Shown: in pieces, positions 34,720-47,070 of the stretch
How the letters are laid out: each line of letters opens with the position of its first letter
Numbering within the stretch: the stretch's first letter is position 1
DNA from: Mycogone perniciosa
Taxonomy: Eukaryota; Ascomycota; Sordariomycetes; Hypocreales; Hypocreaceae
Assembly: GCA_025331125.1 (NCBI GenBank)
Contig: JAOALB010000153.1
Location: 1-64,000, forward strand
DNA: 64,000 nt
Direction: 5' to 3'
The notes under the pieces: model-generated
What the model was told of the DNA's origin: nothing
What the model saw: only the letters and a program-made list of their open reading frames with translations
Database searches by the model: none
Translations under genes and position numbers: made by a program

Positions 34720-35045
34720 AAACTACTAAGGCCTTAATAATATTACTATAAAGAATCGCTACCTATTGCCGCTAATCTGGGAAATATTAAATACTTTATA
34801 TAATACTAGATTTTATATTAAACTAAATATAATAGCTGCCTTTAATAAACTTAAAATCGCAGAGGGATATAAATAAAAGACAGCTTTTATAACCTGGTTT
34901 AGGCTGTTTAAAACCTTTATTATACTTTTCAGCCTTTATAATGCCCTAGCCTTTTTCTAATACTATATTAACTATACCCTATATAATTTACTTAATAAAA
35001 CTTATATAGTTTACTTTAATAATATCCTGGTTTATTTAATTATAT
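34720..35045 (+). pseudogene. Gypsy II reverse transcriptase core, RIP-inactivated
   Basis: Readable blocks: RYLLPLIWEILNTLYNTRFY, IAAFNKLKIAEGYK, KTAFIT, then the catalytic box as Y-F-N-N in place of Y-F-D-D (about 35011-35022), followed by ILVY. This is the typical fungal Ty3/gypsy RT. Missing Trp/Gln codons are stops. Confidence 0.8.
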
Positions 35046-37375
35046 AAAAGGAATATTAATAATATATATAGGAAGTTATAGATAAATTAATTAATATAGG
35101 TCTTTAAGTTAACATTAAAAAATGCAAATTCGAGATAATAAAAATAAAGTACTTTAATTTAATTATTATAAGCAATAGTATTGAGATAGACTTTAAGAAA
35201 GTGGCTGCGATTATAAGTTGGAAAAGACCCTTAAACCTCCGCGAACTTTAATATTTCTTAAACTTCGCGAATTTTTATTAACAGTTTATTAAAAACTTCT
35301 CTAATATCTGTAAACCTTTAAATAGCCTTTTAAGAAAAGATATACTATAAAATTAAACAGAACTCTATACTACTGCGTTTAACCGCCTTAAAACCTAGTT
35401 TATAACCGCCTTAATCCTTGCCTTTTTTAATTATAATAAAAAGATAGTCTTAGAAATAGATACTTTAAACTAGGCATTTAGTAGTATTCTCTTTTAATAT
35501 AATAAAAATAGTATCCTGCGATTAATAGTATATTTCTTATTAAAGCATTTACCTGCTAAATGTAATTATAAGATTTATAATAAAGAACTGCTAGCTATTA
35601 TTAAATTATTAAAAGAATAGCGCTTTAAGCTTTAAAGTATAAAAAATAAATTTAAGATTATTATAGATTATAAAACCCTAGAATACTTTATAACTATTAA
35701 AGTATTAAATTAAAGATAAGTCTGCTAGTTTAAATTCCTATTTTAATATAATTTCTAGATTATTTATCGGCCTAAATTAAAAGTAGTAAAGCTTAATATA
35801 TTAAGCAGGAGATTTTAAGATATTCCAGTAAAGTTAAATTAAAATAATAGCCGATTAAAAGAAAGAAAGAGAACCTTACTCCTAGAAAGCCGCTTTAACC
35901 CCTATACCTATACTAATATTATAAAAAGTATAAATAATAAAAACTTTTTTACTATAATAACTAGCACTTTAATCTTAAACTTAAAGATATCGATTAATAG
36001 AATAATTAATAAAGCCTATAAAACATTAAATATAGCGAGTATTATAATATAGGCGCTTTAAAACCCAGCTATTTAATAATAGCCTAAAAGTATTTAAAGT
36101 AACTTAAAGGCAGCTATATAAAACTTTTAAATCCGCAGTAATTAAATATATTACTAAAAATAACTTTTCCTTTTATTAATAGATAAAGTGAAAATATAAG
36201 TTATATATTAAATATACTTTTTTAGATTAAAAGGATATTTAAGATAAATAAAAATGCTAAACCTTTTTAATTATATATACTAATAGCTGCGAATATTAGC
36301 TAATATTAATACTTTTATTAAAGGTTATAATTTATACTTTTAAATAAAGTTAAATAAGTCTGCTTTTTTAAGATTTTTAAAACTATTACTAATACTATTT
36401 TAAGCTTAAAGTGATATTTTAGTAAACTATATTATACTACTGCTTAACTATAACTAGTAAGGCTTAGTCTATAAAAATATCTTTATAGTAGTATACTATT
36501 TAATAAAAATATACTATTTTATTATTACTTATATATTTAATATTAAAGAATTTGCTAATGCCTTTATTTTGCGTATTTATGCTTTATATAGAGCCCTAGA
36601 AATAATTATATTAGACCAGGGTACCTAGTTTATATTTAAGTTCTAGAAGCAGCTATTTTAATAACTTAAAATCTACTTTAAATATTCTTTAGCCTACTAT
36701 TTAAAGATTAACAGCTAGATTAAACAGTTAAATGCAGGGGTAAAGTAGTATTTTAGGCAGTTTATAAGTTTTTACTAGAATAATTAAATAGATTAGTTAT
36801 TATTTGCAGAGTTTACTTAAAATAACTAAATATTTAAAATAATAAGAACTTTACTATTCTTTATAAATTACAGTTTTTACCTATACTTAAAAGTTAAGCC
36901 TTTAAACCCCTGCCCGCTAAACCTATTTATTACTTAAAAGAGGAGTTTTTATAAAGTAAATACTATAGTTAAATGTTTTTAATAAATTTTAAATTAACTA
37001 AAAGCCTTTACAGTATAATTAATTACTTAATATAAGGCTGCAGCTAATATATTAAAAGAAGACTTATATTAATTTATAGTCAGCGAAAAAGTATAGTTAA
37101 AGACTAAATACTTTAAAATAAACCGCCTAATAAAAAAGGGAGATAATAAATAGGTAAGCCTATATAAAATCTTTAATATATACCTTTAAGCCTGCTAACT
37201 TAAACTCTTTAACTATACCTATATTTTCCCTATATTTTATAACTCTCTCTTTAAACTACTAGCAGTGAATAAAGCAGGTTAATAAATATATCTGCTAGGA
37301 TAAAATACTATTAAGAAGCGAGAGAATAAAAATATACAGGGATAAATCCTTAAAAGAGATAATAAAATAAATGAA

Positions 37376-37560
37376 ATAGTGGAAAAGTAGGAATTTAATA
37401 ATATCCTTAACTGCTATAATAAAGATAGCCTATACTATTATATAGCCTGGAAATACTATATATTAAGCTGGCAACCTGTAAAGGACTTTAAGGGATAAGA
37501 CGCCGCCCTTTTAGAATACTATATAAAAAACCCCAATAAACCTGGCCTGCCTGCCTAGGT
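37376..37560 (+). pseudogene. Gypsy II chromodomain
   Basis: The pattern LYYYIAWKYY...SWQPVKDFKG followed by an LLEYYIKNPNKPG tail is a C-terminal integrase chromodomain. Such domains steer insertion towards heterochromatin, in keeping with nesting here. A few stop codons interrupt the frame. Confidence 0.75.
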
Positions 37561-37701
37561 TAAAAAGAGGAAGATAACCGACTAGCTAGACCTGCAACGC
37601 AGCAGCCGCTTATAATGGAATTAATATAATAGGAGGATTAGAATATATATAGTTTTAGAATAGCTATTTGAGGGCAAATAGAGTTTAAAAGGGGGGGGTA
37701 C

Positions 37702-37863
37702 TGTCACGGCACTAAACCTGCCCTCTAATAACTTATTAGCATCACGTGCGTCCTTACATAATGGCTTAGTCCTACACCTCCAAACTACATTCTTATAGCT
37801 TCTTGCCTTATTTAAGGCATAATAAAGATATCACCTTGACCTGCTGTTCCGTATACTGTAATA
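37702..37863 (+). repeat. 3' LTR of gypsy II
   Basis: 162 bp, less mutated than its 5' partner, followed by TSD copy CTACC. Confidence 0.88.
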
Positions 37864-38729
37864 CTACCACTATCTATTAAACTAAAATTAAAAATTAAAT
37901 ATAATAGTATCTTAATAATTATAGACTAATTTATTAAATACTTTTACTTCGTTTTATATAAAAAAGCAATAAATATAGAAACATTAGCTTATATATTCTT
38001 GCAATTTATTACAGTTAATTATATAATCCTAGCTAAAATTATTTTTAATTAAAAATTAACCTTTATATTTAAATTCTAGCAAATACTTATAAACTAATTA
38101 AATATAAATTATAAGCTTAATATTATATACTACCTATAGATAGATAAATAGATAGAATATATTAACTAAATTATTAAAATATATTCAAAAAGTTATATTA
38201 ACTTTAATTAAAATAATTAAATAAAAAAATTACTAATTATATAAATATCCTATAACAGTAACATTTTAAAGTTAATTAGACTTAGCCCTATATATATTAA
38301 CTATAGCTTTACGCTAAATATATATAAAGCGCTAAAGAAAGGCTTATATATTAATAAAGTATAAATTAAAGCTAAAAATATAAAGCAGCTATATAAAGAA
38401 ATATAAGTATACCTTTATTTTATATAAGAAAAAATAAAAAAGTATACCGATAAGTATAGATTAAAGGGACTAATCTTTAAAAAGGGAAATATAGTCTACT
38501 TATATTATTATTTACTAAAAAAAAAAACTATAAATATTAAAATAATGCAATTAAGCAATAAATTAAATTTTAAAAAACTTAAACTTTACTTAATTAAAAA
38601 GGTTATTTTAAAAGTTACTTATAAACTTATACTACTAAACAGTATCTAGATTTACTTAGTATTTTATATTTTATTACTCGAGAAAGCATTATAAAATAAA
38701 TTAGAAAATAGATTAATTATAGACTTAAT

Positions 38730-38890
38730 TAAGGTCTTAGCATTTAAAGAAAAATATAAAGTTAAAGAAATTAAGGCTATAAAACTAGAAAATAATAAAT
38801 GCTAGTATTTAATTAAATAAAAAAACTATAAAAAAGAATATAACTTTTAGAAACCTATAAAATATTTAAAGAATGCCTTAATAGAACTTT
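38730..38890 (+). pseudogene. Gypsy B chromodomain
   Basis: Legible as KVKEIKAIKLENN, a stop where Trp is expected, YLIK, stop, KNYKKEYNF, stop, KPIKYLKNALIEL. The three stops stand at the aromatic-cage and structural Trp positions of a chromodomain, consistent with TGG-to-TAG/TAA by RIP. Confidence 0.7.
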
Positions 38891-39610
38891 AATACTTTTA
38901 TTAAAATTTAAGTCTTTTAGCGGAGGGTTATTAAATACTGCATTTTAATTAAATATATTTATACTACTAGAAAACTAAACGTTAATAACAGCCTTTAATT
39001 TAATGCATTTAAACTTATTTAACTTATTTAATAAATTAACGCTATAATGCAATATCTCGACTTTATGCAACTGCACTTATAACCGCTACTCGCAAAGACA
39101 ACTTAATCGCGCAAAACGCTTATTTATTAAAGCAGTTAACACTATTATCTATTACTACTGTTTTAACAATTTACACTTAATAGTATACTTTTTATTTTTA
39201 ATATACTCTTTTTTAGCCGCTAAACAATAAGCTATAAATATTAGAAACAATTTATAATAAGCTAAAGAAGATATATACTAGCCTCTAAAGAGATGCTATT
39301 TCTATTGCATATTTTACTTTAATAAGTAGACTTTTTATAATAAAAGTAGCCTATAGCTATTTTACAGGAAATACTATACTTTCATAAAATAAATATAGTA
39401 TAATGAAAATACTAATAGTATTAATAATTAATATAGCTATAGTATAATTCTATAAGGATTTAGTAGGTTTAGAAACCTTTTACTATTTTATAATACTATA
39501 AAGTATAGTTAGATAGGAATAGAAAGAAATTAAAAAAAAGAAAACTTATAAAAAAGAAGGATAGCTATATAATAGGTCTTAAAGATAAAACTAATAGGAG
39601 GGGGATATTA

Positions 39611-39987
39611 TATTATAACCTAACTAGGCTAAAGCCTAGGTTTAAAGAAATATTAGAATAATAGGCTAATAGGAATATAATTATAAAGGTATATATTAAA
39701 TGATTAATAATTAGGGATATATATAAGTAATTATAAACCTTAAATCATTAAAAATATAGCTATATTCCTTAATAATTATTATAACTCTCTTTTATATATA
39801 TATAACTAGCTTATCACTTATTTAATATAGTTATTTAAATAGTTGTTAATAATTATATCCACTAAAACCGCCTATTCTATGGAATTGTAACTATATTACC
39901 CTGCTTAGTATTTATCCCTAACCTCTCTATTAATATAAACCCTGTAAACCTTGGTTTAACTGTTAAGAATCAACCCAGATCGTTACA
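39611..39987 (+). repeat. 3' LTR of gypsy B (inversion breakpoint LTR)
   Basis: 377 bp, TATTATAACC to GATCGTTACA. It faces the inverted copy at 53378-53754 and is followed by TTATT, the reverse complement of the TSD that belongs to gypsy C. It is therefore the likely site of one inversion breakpoint and may be a hybrid. Confidence 0.85.
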
Positions 39988-42900
39988 TTATTAAAAACCC
40001 CTAGCAACTAGCCTAGCTTTAAATTTTACTATTCTATTATTTTAGTCTTTTTTAGTCTTTAAAACTAATTAACTAGTAATAGGATTCCTGCCTTTAAGAA
40101 TATAGTTATACTTAATAAAAGTAAAGGTATATTATTTAATTAACTGGTTAAATTCGCTATAAATCGCTTTTAGCTACTTAATCTTATTAAGATTATAAAG
40201 TATTTATTTAAGCGTTTATAGGTTTTATACTATAGCGGCTAGAAAGGCTAACTTTTTAATACTATTATAAAGAAAATAGGATATATCTATATTTATAGGA
40301 TCCTTTATAACTGCAGAGTTTTATATAACTGGTATAGGAATAAAGGGAATAAAAGTAGGTACTCCCTTTAAAATAGGGTTAAGGAGTAAAGGATTAATAT
40401 CTTAAAAGCTAGGAATTATTTAATCTATAAAACCTAACTCTATTTCTCCCTTTAATTCTTTATTATCCTAACCTCTAGTAAGCTTTAGGATTTAAAGGTT
40501 AGGAATCTTATCTTTATATAGCTTTATAGTTAACAATTTAAAGACTGTATATTTAGTTAAAATATAGATAAGGTAGGTGTTACTATTTAAGACTGCTAGT
40601 AGTCTCTTAGCTTTAATTTTAAAGGCTAATTTATAGCCCTTAACCCTTTATTTTTATAGAATAAATACTTTATAATAAAAGCCAATAATCCAATATCTTT
40701 ATAGATGAAGTTTATAATCTTTATTAAAGTCTAAGTCTTTATATAATTTTTAATAAAAGGTAAAGTCTTTATTAGTAATAGCTGTATAGTTAATTAATTT
40801 AAGAACTGTAATAATAATAAAATTCCAAAGAGATAGCAGCAGGTTAACTGCTATAATAGTAGCCTATAGTTTATTTAATAAAACTCTAATAAAGTATTTT
40901 ATTAAACTATTCTGTTTATAAATATAAAGGCTGCTATAGGAATATATAATTCTTAAAGAAAAGAATTAGGTTTAAAGCTCCTAATTAATTTCCTTTCCGC
41001 TATTATAGTAAGATTCTATAAAATACTAGTTATACTGCATTTTCAGGCTATTTATAAAGCATTATATAGTAGTTAAAAGGGTAAATCTACTATAATCTTT
41101 TAAAAGGAATAGCCACTTATATTTTAATTTTCTATCGATAATTAAAAGACTAATAGGGGCTTTATTATAAGGCACTGGCTTTATAGAGAAAGTATTAGCT
41201 TTTAGATAATTTAAAGAGGCTAATAGATCGGGAATTAGCTTTAAATTAAGCCCCCGAATAGCTTTTCCTTTATTATACACTAGGCAATAGAATTTAGCCT
41301 CTTTAATAAAATTAAAGTTAAGAATTCTAGTAGCTATTTTAGCAGTCTTTTTTAATAGACTTAAACTAATATAACCTAGTCTTTTATACTATAAAAGGGC
41401 TAGATTTAGTAGTTTATAGCTAGAATTACTATTAATAATAGTATCTCCCTTTAGTTTAAATAGCTTAATAACTTTTAGATTTTTAGTAATAGAGGATTCC
41501 TTAAATATACAAGGCCTTTCCTTTATAAGGGTATCCTTTATAGGTTTATTCCCCTTTATTTCTTTAGGCAATAGGGGCATATAAGGCCCTTTTTCCTCTA
41601 CTTAGCCTAGGGTTTTAAGGAGTTTAAAGAGATCTTTTCCTTTAGGATTATTCTTCTTTATAAACCTAGGACTAGATTTAGTTAATTGTTTTTTTAAAGC
41701 TGTTGCTTTTAGAATAGCGATATATTCTTAAGCCTTTTTCTTATTAATAGCAGGAATTTAAACTTATATAAAGCTATAAGCTTTATAGCTATTTATATAA
41801 CTATATAGTATAGTATATCCTTTAATTATAAAGAAAAAGCTATATTTTAAGGGATTTAATAGCTTTATTAACTATATAGTTTTTATAAAAAGAGTATTAT
41901 ACTATATATATCCTTTAGTTTAATAATACTTTAAATTACTTATAAAGTTTATATTTAACTATAAATAATAAAGGGTATTTAATAATTTTATTCTTTTAGA
42001 GTTATTATTTTTATTAAAAATAATAAAAGTAGCTATACCTATTCCTTTAAAGGTAACAGGGCCCCTGCTAGTATAAATAATATTTAAATCCCTATTATTA
42101 AGTCTATAGTCTATAAATCTTTTTTTAAAATTAACTATATAAACTATAGACCTAGTATTATATAATAGACTATCTTAAGTAAAAAGTTTAGGGGGTTTAG
42201 GTTTTTTAAAAGATTTAAAAGGCTTAAAAAATTAAAAGACTTTTTTCCTTTTTTAGCGTTTAAGGTATATAAAAGATCTCGATTATTATTTAAACTGCTA
42301 ATAGATTTAGTAAAAGACTTTTTTAATAGCTTTTCTAAGCTATATTTTTTAATAGCTAGATAGTATATACTAGTAAAAGCAGTATCCTTTATAGTTTACT
42401 TTTAATTTTATTAATTGTTTTAATTTCCTTTCCTTTTATTAGAAATAGAAGCTGGCTTTTAATTAAAGGTTTTAAAAGGGCTTAAGGCTTTATTAACCTT
42501 ATATACCGTAAAAGATAAATTCCTAGTCTCTTTTAATATATCTACTATAAAGAACTAAATATTAAAACCTTTAATAGATTATTTAATAGCTTTATTAGAT
42601 TTAATAATTCCTTTAATTCTTTCAGCCTATTAAAGATAAGTTTTTTTTAAAGAATTTAAATATTAATTTATTTAGTTTAGTATATTAATATTAACCTTTA
42701 AAATAGCTAGGTTAGCTAATAAGCTCTTAAAAGTAGTATTAAATTTAGTTAAAGATCCTTTATAATTACTATAATTTAATAAGTAAAATTCCCTATAAAG
42801 GGAATCTCTTTATAAAGTATTAAAGTAACTATATTATCTCTTTAATGCTAAAAATGCTTTTTTTAGGCTTTAAATCTAAGCGATAAATACAGTAAAAATA

Positions 42901-44376
42901 GCTGTTAAACTATCTTTAATTAATATAAGTAATAGGGCCTGTTTTAAATTAAATAAAGAATTAGTAACTATAGGATTTTCTATAAAAGTATAGTAATTTA
43001 TAGCCTTTAATATAATATTTAAAGACTGTTTTTATTAATTAAAGTTATTAGGGCCTATTAGCTTATAGCTTTCTAGAAAGCTATAGACCTTTTTTAATAC
43101 CTCTTTAATAAAACTACTATTTAAAGTAAAAATAGTATTTTAGGGTTAAGAAATAAATAAAAATAAAACCTAGATTAGTATAGGAATAGGAATAAAAGCT
43201 TATATTAGCATTAAAATAAAGGCTATAAAATTAATTTATATTAAATTAATAGTCTGTTATTAAAGCTTTAATATAGCAGCAGCTAGGCTAGCTAGAGTAT
43301 TAAATAATTAAGTTATAGTATTATTTTAACCTTTTAACTATACTTTAACTGTCTTAATAAAAGCCCTCTATACTTAAAGCTTTTATTTTATATTCTATAC
43401 CTAAATAAATAGATCCCTTTACTGCTCAGGAAAGCTATTATCTTTAATTAAGGAAATAAGGCTACTAGGAGCTTTAATAGGTCGACTTATACTGTTATTA
43501 GACCTATATTTTATTAAAATAAAGAATATACTTTATAGTATATATAAATTATTAAAAATAGTAAAAATAGTAGCAGTACTACTATAACTGCAATAGTATT
43601 TACAGTAAAAGCCTAAAAATAGCTTTTAATAGCTATAATCCTAAAAGTAATACTTATATAAGTATTAAGATAAGTATTAAGATAAGCACTATAAAAACCT
43701 GCTATAAGTACTATAATAGCATTAAAGGAAGTACTGTAACTACTAGAAGAATCTATTAATAGAGACTTAAAGAAAACTCTCCTAGGCTTATAACCTATTA
43801 AAATAATAAGGTTATACTGAACTTTATTTATATGCAGCTTCTAGGAAGCTGTATACAATACAGTAATAAAGAAACGATTAAGAGTTTAATTAGGTTAATA
43901 ATAAATAAACAATTAAATTATAACTAATCTAATAGCTAAAAAGCTATAAAATATCTAGTATATATACAGCTAGATTATAGAAGTAATTATAAAATAATAC
44001 CTTATCTTTTATAATAGTCCTTTAATTAGATAATAGGAATATAGCGGCAGAATTAGGTTTATAGCCTTATTCCTATTTTCCGCAAAATTTATTTATATAG
44101 AAAATCGGCTAAATCGACTTACAGCGATACAAACAGGAAACCATTTTAATCAGATTTTTCACAATAGCCATTATAGCTATTATATTAAGTTTAGGGTAGG
44201 CGGGATAGCTGGTCCTAGCTCAATTGTTATTGTTAAAGATAATAGAAATTTCCTGACTTATATTAAAGTTCCTCCGGAACTCGGTCCTAGCGTCAGGCCT
44301 AATTCCGGGTCTAGCCAGAATAGGAAGGTTACCTAAATACACTGAAATCTTTACTTTTTAGCCCTCCTTTTTAACA
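39988..44376 (-). mobile_element. Copia element 2, 5' part (LTR, gag, integrase, start of RT)
   Basis: The 5' LTR is 43796-44376 (581 bp, - strand); the leader, Gag region and integrase run leftward. The remnant frames at 41062-41280 and 41389-41580 are the GAG-pre-integrase and integrase region, with the same reading as 49295-49800 in copia 1. It stops at 39988 with TTATTAAAAACC, which in copia 1 is the uninterrupted GGTTTTTAATAACT at 50868-50881, inside the RT just after a VAKGF motif. The rest of the element continues at 61132 in the other orientation. TSD: GCATT next to the LTR (44377-44381 read on the - strand). RIP-inactivated throughout. Confidence 0.85.
43796..44376 (-). repeat. 5' LTR of copia 2
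   Basis: 581 bp; on the - strand it reads TGTTAAAAAGGAGG to TTATTTTAATA. Same length as both LTRs of copia 1. Confidence 0.85.
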
Positions 44377-44817
44377 AATGCATTAAAGTCTCCTGTAATA
44401 ATTAAGTTTAAAGGGGGCTAACTTTACCTTTTAAGGGTTTTTATTATAGTATTAAAGGAGGCCTTGCAGTAAATATTAATAATAATATAGCTGCAGACTT
44501 TTATTTAATAAATATAATTACCTTTTAGTTTTAAAGGTAAAAATTATTAATATAATAGATTTAGTAATTTTTAAATATATATAAATATAAAGGGTTTAGT
44601 CTCTTTTTAATTATTAAGTAGGTTAAATATTTAGAAGTTAAGGTAAAATTTTATTTATCTTTTAGATAATAAAGCATTTTAGTAAATCTATAGCTTTTAA
44701 ATAAATATAATATTAAAGCTATTCTTTTAGGCTAGTAAAAGAGTTATATTATAAGATTATCCTTGTTTTTTTATATTAGCTTAAAAGATTTTTAAGTTAA
44801 AGTTCTTTTAATAGTTT
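44377..44817 (-). mobile_element. LINE (Tad-like) endonuclease segment
   Basis: Read leftward, this gives a degenerate AP-endonuclease-like domain ending in I-I-T-G-D-F-N-A (44402-44379), the core motif of LINE endonucleases, where copia 2 inserted. Continuation after the insertion is at 63028. The right boundary is the solo copia LTR. Confidence 0.72.
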
Positions 44818-45395
44818 TGTTAAAAGGGAGGGCTAAAAAGAAAGGATTTCAGTGTATTTAGGTAACCTTCCTATTTTAGCTAAACCCGGAATTAGGCCTA
44901 ATACTAGGACCGAGTTTTAGAGGAACTTTAATATAAGTTAGGAAATTTCTATTATCTCTAACGATAACAATTAAGCTAAGACCAGCTACCCCGCCTACCC
45001 TAGACTTAATATAATGGCTATAATAGCTATTATAAAAAATCTAATTAAAATAGTTTCCTATTTATATAGCTGTAAATCGATTTAGATAATTTCCTATATA
45101 AATAAATTTTACAGAAAATAGGAATAAGGCTATAAACTTAATTCTGCTACTATATTTTTATTATTTAGTTAAAGGACTATTATAAAAGATAAAGCTATTG
45201 TTTATATAATTACTTCTATACTGGCTGTATATACTAGATATTCTATAGCTATTAGCTATTAAATTATTTATAATTTAATTATTTATCTATTATTAGTTTA
45301 ATTAAACTTTTAGTCGTTTCTTTATTACTGTATTATATATAGCTTCCTAAAAGCTATATATAAATAAGGTTTAGTATAACCTTATTATTTTAATA
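44818..45395 (+). mobile_element. Solo copia LTR
   Basis: 578 bp, TGTTAAAAGGGAGG to TTATTTTAATA, flanked by AGTTT on both sides (44813-44817 and 45396-45400). No interior. It is inserted in the LINE in the orientation opposite to the LINE. Confidence 0.88.
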
Positions 45396-46489
45396 AGTTT
45401 TAATAGAGTTTATTATTTATAAATTAAATTTATAAAGTTTATCTCCCTTTAAAGATTCCTCTAAGGTATTATTTATATAGTTATTAAAATTAATAACCTT
45501 TATTATAAAGTAAGCTAGTAAATCTTCCTTTAATAAGCTATTAAAGATATTTATTAAGTTAATTTTATTTTAAAAGGGCTTTACTGTAAAGGTAAAGGGT
45601 ATTATCCCGCTTAAAGGGAGGGGTCTTTAAATCTAGGCCTTAAAGGCAGGAGTAGTAAAAGATCCGGCCAAAGCAGCTTAAAAAGCTCCTCTTTTAAATG
45701 CATTAGATTTAAGCTTAAAGGCAAAAAGGGCAGGGTTTTTTTTTTAGAATTTCTAAGTCTTAAATTCTTTAATACTTTTAAATTGTTTTTTTAATAGTAT
45801 ATACTTTTATACTATCTTTAATAATTAAATATATAATATAGTTTAAAGTATTAAATTAATAAAAATTAAAGTAGTTAATATATTAAGTAAAGTTATTATA
45901 GTTTTTATTTTTATTACTATATTAAAAGGCAGGTTTACTATACTTTTTATATTATATAGTTTTAATATAACTTTAAAGGTTATAAAAGCTACAGTATTTA
46001 CTATATTAAATTACTTATACCTTTTAAGTTTAAAGCTTTATTAAAGCTAAGCAATTAAAGAGTTTAAAGCCTATTTTAACTTCCTTTTTAACGGAGATAA
46101 AATAATAGTAAATATTTATAGTTTTACTAAAAGGGGCCTTTTAATAAAAGATTAAAGGTTTTTTAAACTTAGCGCTTTTTTAAGCTTTAATTAAAATTAG
46201 TATATTAATAGGCAAAATATTTAAAGTATTAATATAATATTTAAAAAGGCTTTATATAAAAAAACTTTTATATATATATACTTCTTTAATCTTTAAGCTA
46301 TTAACCTTTATAATTAAAGTTAAAGTAAAGATTTTTTCTTAATATTCTTTATTTTAATTTAAAATATAAACTTAAATTTTATTTTTTAAAAGTAAATAAT
46401 ATTTTTACTTTTAAAGTTATTAATTTTAATAACCTTGTATTTAATATTAATAGCAGTAATCCTTTTTTAGTTATAGTTTAAAGGGATTT
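45396..46489 (-). mobile_element. LINE (Tad-like) segment upstream of the endonuclease
   Basis: About 1.1 kb between the solo LTR and copia 1. On the - strand a stretch reads PLPLSGIIPFTFTVKPF near 45.6 kb in an otherwise stop-filled frame; this is probably the ORF1/ORF2 region. It ends with GATTT (46485-46489), one TSD copy of copia 1. The assignment to the LINE follows from continuity across the insertions rather than from a strong motif here. Confidence 0.5.
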
Positions 46490-47070
46490 TGTTAAAAAGG
46501 AGGGCTAAAAAGTAAGGATTTCAGTGTATTTAGGTAACCTTCCTATTCTGGCTAGACCCGGAATTAGGCCCAACGCTAGGACTAAGTTCCGGAGGAACTT
46601 CAGTATAAATCAGGAAATTTCTATTATCTTCAACGATAACAATTAAGCTAGGACCAGCTATCCCGCCTACCCTAAACTCAATATAATAGCTATAATAGCT
46701 ATTGTGAAAAATCTAATTAAAATGGTTTCCTATTTATATAGCTGTAAGTCGATTTGGCCGATTTTTTATATAAATGAATTTTGCGGAAAATAGGAATAGG
46801 GCTATAAACCTAATTTTACTGCTATATTCCTATTATTTAGTTAAAGGACTATTATAGAAGATAAAGCATTATTCTATAATCACTTTTACAATCCAGCTAT
46901 ATATATACTAAATATTCTATAGCTTTTCAGCTATTAGATTAATTACAATTTAATTATTTATCTATTATTAACCTAATTAGACTTTTAGTTATTTCTTTAT
47001 TACTGTATTATATACAGCTTTTTAAAAGCTGTATATAAATAAGGTTTAATATAACCTTATTATTTTAATA
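46490..47070 (+). repeat. 5' LTR of copia 1
   Basis: 581 bp, TGTTAAAAAGGAGG to TTATTTTAATA; the interior begins GGTTATAAGCTTAAGAG. Confidence 0.88.

Larger units (their letters stand above)
31264..37863 (+). mobile_element. Second gypsy family (II), complete, nested in gypsy B
   Basis: LTRs of 162 bp at 31264-31425 and 37702-37863 (TGTTACGGCACTAAACC and TGTCACGGCACTAAACC), with TSD CTACC at 31259-31263 and 37864-37868, and a G-rich polypurine tract (GGGGGGGG, 37691-37698) before the right LTR. Total 6600 bp. The interior shows a Gag region, a CCHC-like zone, protease, RT (34.7-35.05 kb), RNase H, integrase (36.4-37.0 kb) and a chromodomain (37.38-37.50 kb), so it is a chromovirus. LTR differences are nearly all C/T and G/A. 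Frames are broken by TAG/TAA. It separates gypsy B into 25690-31258 and 37864-39987. Confidence 0.92.
25690..39987 (+). mobile_element. Gypsy chromovirus B, with a second gypsy nested inside
   Basis: LTRs of 377 bp each at 25690-26066 and 39611-39987. Subtracting the nested element leaves about 7.7 kb, equal to gypsy C (7754 bp). The interior runs Gag (26.3-27.7 kb), protease/RT/RNase H (about 29.2-31.2 kb), interrupted at 31264, then integrase and a chromodomain (37.9-38.9 kb). A polypurine tract (AGGAGGGGGA) precedes the right LTR. RIP has put dozens of stops in every frame. The left flank is AAATA, but the right flank is TTATT, not AAATA; the matching copy is found as TATTT at 53373, the trace of an inversion. 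Confidence 0.88.

Noticed and set aside
41062..41580. Two - strand frames of 63-72 codons in the AT-rich block
   Set aside because: They are surviving pieces of the copia 2 integrase region, not separate genes.
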